A stretch of 48,847 bases of DNA from a virus. The stretch is taken from IMG/VR virus record IMGVR_UViG_3300030101_001013, positions 1 through 48,847 of that record. One strand, 5' to 3'. Below, in pieces: positions 33,868 through 41,277 of the stretch. The first letter of the stretch is position 1, and the number at the start of each line of letters is the position of its first letter. Made by a program: the position numbers and the translations under genes. Under the pieces are notes generated by a model. The model made no database searches. It was not told where the DNA came from and saw only the letters and a program-made list of their open reading frames with translations.

Positions 33868-34021
33868 ATTTGAGGTCGATGGTGTGAAACACATTGGACC
33901 CACATTGGCGGCTAAAAACTGGCAAGAAGCGAAGCACATAGCAGAGCTGGCAGGCCTGGATTTGGTGTGTGAAATCAGCGATGTTGTGCTAATTGATAAA
34001 GGTTACCATACCCTGCACTGA
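33848..34021 (+). CDS. Small hypothetical protein
   Basis: A 57 aa protein overlapping the previous gene by 20 bases. It has a helix with KNWQEAKHIAELAGLDLV, a pattern found in small phage proteins of unknown role. Supported mainly by overlap and composition. Confidence 0.5.
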   Translation: MRLFVTEFEVDGVKHIGPTLAAKNWQEAKHIAELAGLDLVCEISDVVLIDKGYHTLH

Positions 34022-34305
34022 CTTTTCCGTGTCACAATGTAATTCTTTATAACTGTACTCGGTAATTTTTTAGGAAAAAAAGAGGAAAATAAAAGCGAAA
34101 ATGATGCACTGTACACTTAGCTCTACCCTGTGCTGAAAGCCTTATGTTTACTAGGTTTATTACTATAGGTAGTGTTAGGTAACAGTATATAAAGATAATT
34201 ATAATATACATATAAATAAGCACCGTGTCGTGTTATACCACTTACAAATAGGTACTAATGCGGTTAGGTGTACCCTACCCTACCTGTTGACTAAAGGAGA
34301 AGATA
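34022..34305 (+). other. 284-bp non-coding gap between replication and terminase genes
   Basis: No ORF with a start signal is seen. The stretch is AT-rich with short direct elements (TAGGT- and TACC-rich words) and a CGACACGG word in reverse orientation near 34226, like the early promoter spacer, but without correct -35 and -10 boxes. A GGAGAAGA ribosome site ends it. Confidence 0.5.
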
Positions 34306-34494
34306 ATGCAGGAATTTTTATATGACGATAAGCAAAGTTTTGATGACAACTTTGCACGATGGTTTATCATGAATAGCGATGAGAGAATTGCTTATAATGA
34401 AAAGCCTTATGAAAGGAAAGAAGCTAAGAAAATATTTGCTAATTATGTGAGTGGACCATGGCTGGACGACCAAAGAAAGAAAAACCAAAGTTGA
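34306..34494 (+). CDS. Small hypothetical protein
   Basis: A 62 aa acidic-to-neutral helical protein with a very good AAAGGAGAAGATA ribosome site. It overlaps the small terminase gene by 37 bases in another frame, which suggests coupled translation. No family recognised. Confidence 0.6.
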   Translation: MQEFLYDDKQSFDDNFARWFIMNSDERIAYNEKPYERKEAKKIFANYVSGPWLDDQRKKNQS

Positions 34495-34970
34495 TATCAG
34501 TTCCCGATCAATTTGAAAAGGACAAGGAGCTTGGCTTAACGCAAATGCAAAATGCTTTTGTATGGCATTATACGGAAGGAGCGTGCGGGCAAACTGAAGC
34601 TGCCAGGCGTGCTGGGTTCGAGTTTCCAAGTCAAGCAGCTACTAAATTCTTAAATGGTAAGGATTACCCTAAAGTCACCAAGGCCATTAAATTAAAACAA
34701 TCTGAGCTGAGAGAGAAGTATGCTATTACCCCGCAAAAGACTGGCACGATGCTTTGGAAAATAAGCGAGACAGCATTTGAGAAAGGACATTACAACGCGG
34801 CTGTGAGTGCTATCAAAGAATTAAATCAATTAGCTGGTTTAAATATCTCAAGATCACAGAACCTAAATATCAACGCCAACATTGATTCAATGTCCTCACA
34901 TGAGATCAAGGATAGACTGGCTAAACTATTAGGTGCAGAGGATACTGAACCTGATCCAAAAGACTTTTAA
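34458..34970 (+). CDS. terS: Terminase small subunit
   Basis: A 170 aa DNA-recognition subunit for packaging. The N-terminus MAGRPKKEK resembles an AT-hook, followed by LTQMQNAFVWHY and a helix-turn-helix GQTEAARRAGF, typical of Terminase_2 small subunits, then a helical oligomerisation region. It lies 34 kb from TerL, whereas most phages keep them adjacent. A terminator follows directly. Confidence 0.88.
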   Translation: MAGRPKKEKPKLISVPDQFEKDKELGLTQMQNAFVWHYTEGACGQTEAARRAGFEFPSQAATKFLNGKDYPKVTKAIKLKQSELREKYAITPQKTGTMLWKISETAFEKGHYNAAVSAIKELNQLAGLNISRSQNLNINANIDSMSSHEIKDRLAKLLGAEDTEPDPKDF

Positions 34971-34972
34971 AA

Positions 34973-34997
34973 AAACCCCAATCAGTGATCGGGGTTT
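34973..34997. terminator. Bidirectional terminator between convergent genes
   Basis: AAACCCC (34973-34979) pairs with GGGGTTT (34991-34997) with further inner pairing, and A and T tracts flank it on each side. It separates the small terminase from the reverse-strand 35023 gene and can serve both. Confidence 0.85.
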
Positions 34998-35022
34998 AAT
35001 AAATAATTAATTAAATTAATTA

Positions 35023-35538
35023 TTAGTCTATTAGAGTCAAACGGTAGTCGCCAAAATCCATGACACTCAATTCTTTGCTTCCTTTTAAAATAAAAACTTC
35101 GATAACACCCTTGCTTGTTTTTCTAGTTTCATAATGATTTTGATTTTTTTTGAAATCTAATATTTCATCCTTAGTGCTCACTATTTCTTTTAGTGCTTCC
35201 TCTCTGTCAGATATATATTCATATCCAAAAGCTTCGTTGATAGCATCAATAAATATATTTTTACTCATCTCGACCTGTTGTTTAAATTCTCTTAATTTTA
35301 GCTCCGCCTGACACTCTGAAATTTCAATCTCTAGCATTGAAATGATGCGAAATAAACTTGTAATGCTATTAGCGAGTGCTTCAAGTTTTGCTTTTTTGTA
35401 ACCTCTAGGGCGCTCTAAAATTCTTGTAAAATCCTTAATTCTCGACTGTTTATTTTTAATATCTAATTTACAGTCAGCTATTACGCTTTCAATCACTTCT
35501 TTACTGTGTGCGCCATAATCAAATTCATTTATTATCAT
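35023..35538 (-). CDS. Coiled-coil hypothetical protein
   Basis: A 171 aa helical protein on the reverse strand with two coiled-coil regions (about residues 10-90 and 115-135). It has a CCGGAGAAGAAAA ribosome site and a strong promoter of the ACACGG type, so it is probably expressed early. No domain recognised; a regulator or anti-host role is possible. Confidence 0.65.
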   Translation of the reverse strand: MIINEFDYGAHSKEVIESVIADCKLDIKNKQSRIKDFTRILERPRGYKKAKLEALANSITSLFRIISMLEIEISECQAELKLREFKQQVEMSKNIFIDAINEAFGYEYISDREEALKEIVSTKDEILDFKKNQNHYETRKTSKGVIEVFILKGSKELSVMDFGDYRLTLID

Positions 35539-35571
35539 TTTTCTTCTCCGGTTTAATTAACTTAAACCTTT

Positions 35572-35599
35572 ATTATACAGATATCCGTGTCAATGTCTA
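35572..35599 (-). promoter_or_regulatory. Early promoter with ACACGG spacer (reverse)
   Basis: On the reverse strand TAGACA (35599-35594), a 16-base spacer containing TTGACACGG and a perfect TATAAT (35577-35572). Its leader matches that of the 28862 promoter over about 60 bases. It drives the 35023 gene. Confidence 0.8.
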
Positions 35600-36042
35600 C
35601 ACTTTTATACAATTAATTTAAAGTTTTTTTATTGTAGTTTATGGTTGAACATTGATTGCCTGTGGATAGATCTGGGGATAACTCATGTTTAATCTTGTAT
35701 ATTTTTGTGGATAGTTTGTGGGCAGTTTTAGATATAAAAACTTGCACAGGGCTGTTTTTTATTCCTAATTAAAAAAATCTACAGAAATTCAATATATTTT
35801 GTAAGTCATTGATATATATAGCTTTTTGGCGTGTATAGTCTTGTATACATTTGTATGCAACAGTAATATCTCTGCACAGGGGGGTTACATAAAAAGCTTT
35901 TAGGGACTCCTAAGGTTCTGATTTTTCTAAATATTTACATTTTTTCTGCACCCATAACCCCATATATACGAGCGCGTTGTGGCTAGTAGTAGTTGTAGAG
36001 TTTGGTACATTCAAAACTATGATTTTTACATCAAAAAAAAGC
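35600..36042 (+). other. AT-rich non-coding region with DnaA-box-like sites, candidate origin
   Basis: No gene is seen. TGTGGATAG occurs at 35661-35669 and 35706-35714, each one base from the reverse DnaA box TGTGGATAA; ATATCCACA at 36136 is one base from TTATCCACA. Long A/T runs surround them and a palindromic GTATAC word lies near 35850. The position between divergent genes fits a replication origin or control region. Functional proof is lacking. Confidence 0.5.
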
Positions 36043-36130
36043 CGTCCCCATCCCGACTGACCGGAGAAGATGATGAGGACGACCACCTGTAGCCCCTTGG
36101 ATGTCGAATCGTTGGGAAGAGGCTATAGGT
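36043..36130 (+). ncRNA. Two adjacent strong hairpins, candidate structured RNA
   Basis: Stem 1: CGTCCCCATC (36043-36052) with GATGAGGACG (36072-36081), one mismatch, with an inner CCG/CGG pair. Stem 2: 36085-36098 with 36117-36130, fourteen positions with one mismatch and one G.U. No T run follows either, and no tRNA cloverleaf can be drawn. It lies upstream of the resolvase gene and holds a CCGGAGAAG word in the first loop. A regulatory RNA or origin structure is possible. Confidence 0.5.
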
Positions 36131-36220
36131 ACTTGATATCCACAGAATGACGGTAAAATGGATATCAAGCGATTCAATGTTATACTGGCGACATGGTTAT
36201 ATCAATTGGTAAGGAACCCT

Positions 36221-36640
36221 ATGGGCGCAGATTCTAGGAGAAAAGGTGCTTCATTTGAAAGATCAGTGGTTTCAAAAATAAATGAGTGGCTTGAGTCCCA
36301 AGCCATAAATTTTTCATGTAAAAGAAATCTTGATCAATATCAGCAGAAAAACCTTGCAGACATCGACATTCCATATCATGCTGTCGAATGTAAGCATTAT
36401 GCCGACGGATGGACCTATAAGCCTGAGTGGTTAAAACAGGTGCAAGAATCAGCAGGAGATAAAATTCCTGTTTTGATATATAAATACAATAGGAAGCCAA
36501 TACAGGTTTGCTTGCCTATGTACGCCGTAAATCCTGAATGGTCTGCGGAAAGTGATTTAACGTGTATAATGACTATGGAAAACTGGTTTGAGGTGATGTC
36601 AAGAAACTGGCAGCACTATGAAAGGATAAGCGATGGCTGA
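36221..36640 (+). CDS. Resolvase-like PD-(D/E)XK nuclease
   Basis: A 139 aa protein from the ATG at 36221, chosen because AAGGA lies upstream and the conserved fold begins there (SRRKGASFERSVV). The catalytic pattern is Glu in ASFER, Asp in LADIDI, and ECK in HAVECKHY, as in archaeal-type Holliday junction resolvases and related phage nucleases. An in-frame ATG at 36158 would add 21 residues. It may resolve branched DNA before packaging. Confidence 0.7.
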   Translation: MGADSRRKGASFERSVVSKINEWLESQAINFSCKRNLDQYQQKNLADIDIPYHAVECKHYADGWTYKPEWLKQVQESAGDKIPVLIYKYNRKPIQVCLPMYAVNPEWSAESDLTCIMTMENWFEVMSRNWQHYERISDG

Positions 36641-36926
36641 TGTAAAAGATGTTGAGCGCACAAAATCCGGTAGGTTAACTTATCGTGGCGAGTCTTTTCC
36701 TGGCTATAACAAACAAAAGAGAACGCCTGGTAAAAATAAAAAATTTGCTGTATTAGCCAAAAAAGGTGATCAAGTAAAGATAGTTCGCTATGGCGACCCC
36801 AAAATGTCAATTAAGAAGGATCAACCCGATAGGCGTAAATCTTTTCGCGCTCGCCACAATTGCGATGCGGTAGAGAAGAAAAAGGATGTTTTCGCAGCGT
36901 CTTACTGGTCCTGTAAGAACTGGTGA
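36633..36926 (+). CDS. Small basic phage protein with SFRARHNC motif
   Basis: A 97 aa basic protein: GRLTYRGESFPGYNKQKRTPGKN, KFAVLAKKGDQVKIVRYGD, and a C-terminal SFRARHNC...SYWSCKNW. This layout recurs in small proteins of cyanophages and other marine phages, but its function is unknown to me. It overlaps the nuclease gene by eight bases, with an AAGGATAAG ribosome site. Confidence 0.65.
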   Translation: MADVKDVERTKSGRLTYRGESFPGYNKQKRTPGKNKKFAVLAKKGDQVKIVRYGDPKMSIKKDQPDRRKSFRARHNCDAVEKKKDVFAASYWSCKNW

Positions 36927-36927
36927 T

Positions 36928-37332
36928 ATGAATACAAAAGATATAGACATATTTGATCTTAACGGTACGCCTACTGTATACAAAAAAAATTTTGCAGAAG
37001 GTGGAGAAGCTAAAACCGTTGATCCAAACGTGCAAGAGGTCAAAGAAATATTAAAAAGTGCCGGAATAAATAAATTATATCAAGCAGCAGATTCTTTAGG
37101 CATAAGACTTCCAGATGGTATTGGAGTTGATAGCGCAGCAGATGTCATTACGAATGAATTATTATTTAGAGCAAATATTCCTGTAAGAAAGAAAGACGAT
37201 ACGTTTACTTTAGAGAAATCATTAGGTAAAGGCATATCTTTTCGAGCAGACGTAAATCCTAAACAAAAATCCGGCTTTCTCAATATTAGCGGTAGATTCA
37301 ATGAAGGCGGGATTGTCTCGCTCTTTAACTAA
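36928..37332 (+). CDS. Hypothetical protein
   Basis: A 134 aa protein starting at ATG 36928, just after the previous stop; the in-frame ATG at 36886 is less likely since it lies inside that gene. It contains an AEGGEAKTVD segment and ends NEGGIVSLFN, Gly-Gly words also seen in the ejection proteins. It converges with the SET gene, overlapping by four bases. Function unknown, possibly virion-associated. Confidence 0.6.
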   Translation: MNTKDIDIFDLNGTPTVYKKNFAEGGEAKTVDPNVQEVKEILKSAGINKLYQAADSLGIRLPDGIGVDSAADVITNELLFRANIPVRKKDDTFTLEKSLGKGISFRADVNPKQKSGFLNISGRFNEGGIVSLFN

Positions 37333-37673
37333 CCAATAGGATAATCAGGTTCTTCATCCGCATGGTAATTTAAGGTCAATTCTTCGCCCTTTTCTATGTC
37401 CATGCTGGTTACGATGTGATAAACCCGATAATCGTCCCAATCCAGTCTTTCCTCTAAGAAACAGTTTTCATGGATTGCATGGTTTACAAAACCGCCTAAA
37501 GCTGTTCGTATGTATCCGTGTATTATCGGCACTTTGATGTGTGACATGCCTAAATCTGTGTCGGCAAGTATCTTTTTGGTGGCAAATAATCCTAAACCTT
37601 CGATATCGCTGCGTCTTACCTCTAAGCCATCCATCAATGGTTTGTAATAAAATTTATTGTAATTTGGTTTCAT
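37329..37673 (-). CDS. SET-domain protein
   Basis: A 114 aa protein on the reverse strand with the core of a SET lysine methyltransferase: an early EGLGLFATKKI (about 25-35, the xGxGLFA motif), FVNHAIHENC (about 62-71, equivalent to the NHxxxPNC knot), and DIEKGEELTLNYH (about 92-104, equivalent to GEELxxDY). The length fits a minimal SET domain without pre- or post-SET. The substrate is unknown; it could methylate a host or phage protein. Its N-terminal coding sequence is repeated at 37874. Confidence 0.8.
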   Translation of the reverse strand: MKPNYNKFYYKPLMDGLEVRRSDIEGLGLFATKKILADTDLGMSHIKVPIIHGYIRTALGGFVNHAIHENCFLEERLDWDDYRVYHIVTSMDIEKGEELTLNYHADEEPDYPIG

Positions 37674-37686
37674 ATTTTTTATCCGT
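37660..37686 (+). repeat. 27-bp direct repeat, copy 1
   Basis: This segment covers the start of the SET gene and the end of the zinc-ribbon gene. It matches 37874-37900 at 26 of 27 bases. The two copies bracket the zinc-ribbon gene and the 23-codon ORF. Confidence 0.9.
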
Positions 37687-37819
37687 CAAAGTTTGAACAC
37701 TGATTACAGATTTCATCTTCATCCTCATAAAGATCAGAATAAAAGCTACCTCCGCAGACTCTACACCGCCAAGATTCATCCTCGTCTAGTTGGTTTTCTG
37801 GTAAATCCATAATATTCAT
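37679..37819 (-). CDS. Small zinc-ribbon protein
   Basis: A 46 aa acidic protein with two CxxC pairs: CRVCG at residues 19-23 and CNQC at 38-41, forming a small zinc ribbon. Its ATG overlaps the stop of the 37816 mini-ORF. It sits between SET and methyltransferase genes, and may serve as an adaptor or regulator. Too short for confident family assignment. Confidence 0.65.
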   Translation of the reverse strand: MNIMDLPENQLDEDESWRCRVCGGSFYSDLYEDEDEICNQCSNFDG

Positions 37820-37887
37820 CTGTAATTTGTTTCGTGTACTAGCTCCGAGTCTAAATACACTCCATAATTATTATAATTTGGCTTCAT
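37816..37887 (-). CDS. 23-residue fusion mini-ORF, probable duplication product
   Basis: Reads MKPNYNNYGVYLDSELVHETNYR. The first six residues match the SET protein start (MKPNYN), and the rest matches the end of the 38977 protein (VYLDGELVHETDYR) at 12 of 14 positions, with many synonymous changes. It sits upstream of the zinc-ribbon gene with the same ATGA overlap seen at the methyltransferase. It may be a translation-coupling leader or a remnant of a recombined gene. Confidence 0.5.
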   Translation of the reverse strand: MKPNYNNYGVYLDSELVHETNYR

Positions 37888-38980
37888 ATTTTTTATCCGT
37901 TTGTAATACCTGTACAAACATTCCTAATTCTTGATCAATTCTTGCTTTAGCTAAATCTATGTATTCTTGATTTAACTCTAACAAAACTGAATTACGATTA
38001 TGATTTACCGCAACAATACCTGTTGTTCCAGAACCACCAAAAGGATCAAGAACTGTACCGCCTTCAGGACAACCAGCTAATACACATGGCTCTATTAAAT
38101 CCATTGGAAAAGTTGCAAAGTGCGCTCCTTTAAATGGTTTAGTAGTTACTGTCCAAACTGATCTTCTATTTCTTTTGTCATAGCTCTTTGTTAATCCACT
38201 ATGTGGTTGCAATCCTGTACCTTCGTTATGATATTTGCCTTTTGTTCTATCCCTTGTACCCCAATCTTTTTTTACTGTCTCTTTAATAGCTTCATTGTCA
38301 AAGTAATACTTTGGACTCTTACTTAATAAAAATATGTATTCGTGTGCTTTCGTACAACGATCCGTCACACTTTCAGGCATAGGGTTTGGTTTATGCCAAA
38401 TAATATCTTGTCTCAAATACCAACCATCTTGTTGTAAAGCGAAGGCAACTCGCCAGGGGATTCCAATTAAATCTTTTGGCTTTAGTCCAACCACATTTGC
38501 ACCGCTTCTTTGCAAGTATTTTTTATGATTTTGTTTACTGCCGCCCGCATGTCCACCATTTCTGGCTGCATTATAAGTATCACCAAGATTCAGCCAAACA
38601 GTTCCATCATCTCGCAACACTCGTTTCACTTCTCTAAATACCTTAACCAAGTTCTCTACAAATGCTTCTGGTGTATCTTCAAGTCCGAGTTGACTGTCTT
38701 TTCTAATTGCACCACATTTAGGACACTTACTTTTATAAATAGCATCACCAACTACATTACCTTGATCAAACATGGCTTTATGTCCAGTTGATGTATTTTT
38801 ACTTATTTTTGTGGTTCTCATGTGACTGCAATTAGGATCGCCCCCCACCCATTCAGCAGTACCATAATCACGCAAACCCCAATAAGGTGGTGAAGTAATA
38901 CAAGTATTAATGCTTTGATCCTCTAGTTTTTTAAGTGAGTCTATGCAATCGCCTTGCAGTATTTCAATTAATTTATTCAT
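37871..38980 (-). CDS. DNA methyltransferase (N4-cytosine or N6-adenine)
   Basis: A 369 aa amino-methyltransferase. Motif IV is TSPPYW at residues 29-34, and the AdoMet-binding motif I is DPFGGSGTTG at 312-321, the beta-class order. Inserted between them is a possible zinc knuckle (CPKCG, with a paired CSH upstream). SPPY favours N4-cytosine but N6-adenine is possible. No restriction enzyme lies nearby, so it probably protects phage DNA from host restriction. Its ATG overlaps the stop of the 38977 gene; both sides carry the duplicated cassette. Confidence 0.9.
   Translation of the reverse strand: MNKLIEILQGDCIDSLKKLEDQSINTCITSPPYWGLRDYGTAEWVGGDPNCSHMRTTKISKNTSTGHKAMFDQGNVVGDAIYKSKCPKCGAIRKDSQLGLEDTPEAFVENLVKVFREVKRVLRDDGTVWLNLGDTYNAARNGGHAGGSKQNHKKYLQRSGANVVGLKPKDLIGIPWRVAFALQQDGWYLRQDIIWHKPNPMPESVTDRCTKAHEYIFLLSKSPKYYFDNEAIKETVKKDWGTRDRTKGKYHNEGTGLQPHSGLTKSYDKRNRRSVWTVTTKPFKGAHFATFPMDLIEPCVLAGCPEGGTVLDPFGGSGTTGIVAVNHNRNSVLLELNQEYIDLAKARIDQELGMFVQVLQTDKKYEAKL
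37874..37900 (+). repeat. 27-bp direct repeat, copy 2
   Basis: Matches 37660-37686 except for one base. It includes the end of the methyltransferase gene and the start of the 37816 mini-ORF. See copy 1. Confidence 0.9.
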
Positions 38981-39198
38981 CTGTAGTCAGTCTCATGCAC
39001 TAATTCACCGTCTAGGTATACACGAAAATTTTGAAAATTTTTCTCAAACTCTCTTACTTTACGAGATATCAAAGTAGGGAATCGTTTATCGTCGCATCTT
39101 ACCCATCTTACATAGTGTTCACTGCCATCTGTGTCTTTTAGAAGCACGTGCAGCTCCCACATACTGTTATCAAATACTCCGTATATGACTTCACCCAT
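38977..39198 (-). CDS. Small hypothetical protein upstream of the methyltransferase
   Basis: A 73 aa protein. The ATG at 39198 is preferred because AGGAGAAAAGAT lies just before it; the longer frame to 39276 runs through a neighbouring gene. The C-terminus VYLDGELVHETDYR is the source of, or is shared with, the 37816 mini-ORF. A tryptophan-rich, charged sequence; function unknown. Confidence 0.65.
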   Translation of the reverse strand: MGEVIYGVFDNSMWELHVLLKDTDGSEHYVRWVRCDDKRFPTLISRKVREFEKNFQNFRVYLDGELVHETDYR

Positions 39199-39208
39199 AT
39201 CTTTTCTC

Positions 39209-39355
39209 CTATTTTTGGTAAGCCTTCTCAAGTTTTGAAGATTGGATAAGCTTGATAACACCAAGCTCCTCATCAAGAAACATTACCTTCTTGGTTTTCT
39301 TATCAACACCCATGTATTGACCGTATATGGCTTTGTTTTTTATTTTTAGTCTCAT
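39209..39355 (-). CDS. Small basic protein
   Basis: A 48 aa basic protein (MRLKIKNKAIYGQYMG) followed after ten bases by the 38977 gene, in the same reverse operon. No family recognised. Start has no strong ribosome site. Confidence 0.5.
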   Translation of the reverse strand: MRLKIKNKAIYGQYMGVDKKTKKVMFLDEELGVIKLIQSSKLEKAYQK

Positions 39356-39414
39356 TTTGACAACTTATCATAAAAATATAATATATGCAACTTTTAACAT
39401 AATTAAATATAAAC

Positions 39415-39443
39415 TTGTACTTCAACACGGAGTATGTTATTAT
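39415..39443 (+). promoter_or_regulatory. Early-type promoter with ACACGG spacer
   Basis: TTGTAC (39415-39420), a 16-base spacer with TTCAACACGG and TATTAT (39437-39443 region). The spacing from ACACGG to the -10 is the same eight-base step as at 28862 and 35572. It serves the small protein and serine recombinase. Confidence 0.7.
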
Positions 39444-39473
39444 ATTCAAATAATTTATGTATTGGAGAAGAAA

Positions 39474-39704
39474 TTGTCACAAGATAAAAAGCGTTACTAC
39501 AATCGTGTTAGGCGTACTTGCCTGAAACACGACATCAACATTGTTTACGATGGAGTGCCTAAAAACATGCGTTCCGTAGAGTTATTGAAAGACGGTCAAT
39601 TACTGATGGGTGATTATGCAGAGGATCGCAATCCACTTGATATTAACTGGCAACGCTTACATGAAGACTTAACTAAATATGGTTTTACCGGAGGTGTGAA
39701 ATGA
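39474..39704 (+). CDS. Small hypothetical protein, TTG start
   Basis: A 76 aa basic protein. The TTG at 39474 has a GGAGAAGAAA ribosome site, while an in-frame ATG at 39327 lies upstream of the promoter and is therefore unlikely. It overlaps the recombinase ATG by four bases. No domain recognised; it may be a partner or regulator of the recombinase. Confidence 0.6.
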   Translation: MSQDKKRYYNRVRRTCLKHDINIVYDGVPKNMRSVELLKDGQLLMGDYAEDRNPLDINWQRLHEDLTKYGFTGGVK

Positions 39705-40498
39705 GTAATCCTACAAAACAGATTAATAATATATACGGTTACTGCCGTGTTTCAACCATTGAACAGGCTGAAAACGGCATATCTATTGAGACACAGAAAA
39801 AATTAATATCTGAATTTGTAAAAAATAAATTCAATAAAGATGTTACTGAATGGTTTATAGATGCGGGTGTATCCGGCACTGTGCCTATATTGGAGCGCGA
39901 ACAATGTCGCGCCATGACAGATGTTATGGATGAACACGATATTGTTGTTGCAACGCGCATAGATAGACTTTCTCGTAGTTGCAACGATTTATTAAAAACT
40001 ATTCCACACTTTGAGGGTTGTGGCGTGATCCTTTACCTTTGCGAACAGTTTAACGATATGCCCGTTGTGTATCCAAAAGAAGATAAAGAAAAAGGTTTAG
40101 CAGCAAAATACGACATGAATATCTTGGTAAATCAAATCATGTTGATGGTTTTATCAGCCGTAGCCGAAATGGAATTTATTAACATTAAAAAAAAATTTGC
40201 AGAGGGTAAGATTGCTTGGGCTGAAAGAGGCTACTCAATAGGCGGCGCACCGCCATTTGGCTTTGAGTTTAAAGAAGAAAAATTTAAGTATGGTAAACGC
40301 CTGAAAAGGCGCAAAAAACTCATAGAAGTGCCAGAGGAGCAAGCTGTGATACGGACAATTATAGCGTGTGATAAGCGTGGGCTTGGTGCGCGCCGTATTG
40401 CTAAACAAGTTGCAAACACACATGCAGGCTATGAAAACTTTAAACCCAATAAGGTTGTGAAGATACTTAATCGCAAATTTCAAGGGGTTGGTACATAG
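39701..40498 (+). CDS. Serine recombinase (resolvase/invertase-like)
   Basis: A 265 aa site-specific recombinase. The catalytic serine is Ser18 in YGYCRVSTIEQ, with arginines in ATRIDRLSRS (about 85-94) and a long helix leading to a short recombinase domain (GGAPPFGFE ... RRIAKQVAN). It is shorter than large serine integrases and lacks their zinc ribbon and coiled coil. Possible jobs are integration, resolution or inversion of tail-fibre DNA next to it. No att site or inverted repeat is obvious. Confidence 0.85.
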   Translation: MSNPTKQINNIYGYCRVSTIEQAENGISIETQKKLISEFVKNKFNKDVTEWFIDAGVSGTVPILEREQCRAMTDVMDEHDIVVATRIDRLSRSCNDLLKTIPHFEGCGVILYLCEQFNDMPVVYPKEDKEKGLAAKYDMNILVNQIMLMVLSAVAEMEFINIKKKFAEGKIAWAERGYSIGGAPPFGFEFKEEKFKYGKRLKRRKKLIEVPEEQAVIRTIIACDKRGLGARRIAKQVANTHAGYENFKPNKVVKILNRKFQGVGT

Positions 40499-40541
40499 TT
40501 GCGATTAATTGGTTATAATGTTAGTAGCTATGGACTAACTT

Positions 40542-40682
40542 ATGACTACATTAGAAAAAATAGAAGCGCAAATAAAAAAAATAGACTCGATACTACTACT
40601 TGACTACATTACAGGTCCGGTGCGTGAAGAGTTAACAAATATCAAAACAAGCTTAGAAAGCGTAAAAGCGGAACTTAGCTAA
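40542..40682 (+). CDS. Small coiled-coil protein
   Basis: A 46 aa helical protein with heptad-like spacing (LEKIEAQIKKIDSILLLDYI), overlapping the next ATG (TAATG). It may be a chaperone or small tail component given its coupling to tail genes. No family recognised. Confidence 0.55.
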   Translation: MTTLEKIEAQIKKIDSILLLDYITGPVREELTNIKTSLESVKAELS

Positions 40683-41269
40683 TGGCGATTATTAACGGAT
40701 GGGGTCGAGGCACTTGGGATGAGGGTGCTTGGGGTACTGCGCTACCCGTTGATGTAACAGGTCAAGCCATAACATCGGGTATTGGTGCTGTTACAGTCAC
40801 AATATCAAAAAATGAAAGCGTAAATGTAACAGGTCAAGCGATAACTTCAGGGCTTGGCTCTGTATCCGTTGTTGCGTTAGCCAATCAAACTTTAACAGGT
40901 CAAGCCATAAATAGCGGATTAGGCGCTGTTTCTGTGGTTGCGCCCGCAAACGTATCCGTAACAGGTCAAGGTATTACATCATCTCTTGGTACTATAGAGG
41001 TGCATCACAATGCAGTAGCAGAAATTACTGGATTATCAATAACATCTGGAGTAGGCGCTGTAACGCATAGTATTTCTGTCAATGTTACACCAATAGGTCA
41101 ATCTGCAACATTTAGTATAGGTAGAACCATAGTATTTGGACAAATAGATACATCACAAACACCAAATTACGCTACAATCAGCACAAGTCAGACTCCAAGT
41201 TTTAGTGAAGTTGATACAAGTCAAACACCAAGTTACGAGGAGATAGAAGCTGGACGTGATGCAGCTTAA
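40682..41269 (+). CDS. Repeat-rich tail protein
   Basis: A 195 aa protein with an N-terminal WGRGTWDEGAWGTALPVDV and four to five repeats of about 25 residues of form TGQAITSGxGAVxV, then DTSQTPSYxEI repeats at the end. Both repeat types are common in tail-associated proteins of marine phages. The related GIGAVTVTIG occurs at the end of the 20099 product. Probably a tail or fibre attachment protein. Confidence 0.65.
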   Translation: MAIINGWGRGTWDEGAWGTALPVDVTGQAITSGIGAVTVTISKNESVNVTGQAITSGLGSVSVVALANQTLTGQAINSGLGAVSVVAPANVSVTGQGITSSLGTIEVHHNAVAEITGLSITSGVGAVTHSISVNVTPIGQSATFSIGRTIVFGQIDTSQTPNYATISTSQTPSFSEVDTSQTPSYEEIEAGRDAA

Positions 41270-41277
41270 AAATTTTT

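Noticed and set aside
34020-34240. Further ACACGG-type promoters on the reverse strand
   Set aside because: The GACACGG word is present twice but without -35 or -10 boxes at the right distance, and the word also occurs in coding regions (for example near 16404 and 19646).
36085-36130. tRNA-like element around GTCGAATC
   Set aside because: No acceptor, D or anticodon arms can be drawn; a single long hairpin fits better.
39327-39474. ATG at 39327 as start of the small gene before the recombinase
   Set aside because: It lies upstream of the 39415 promoter and reads through it; TTG at 39474 has a strong ribosome site.
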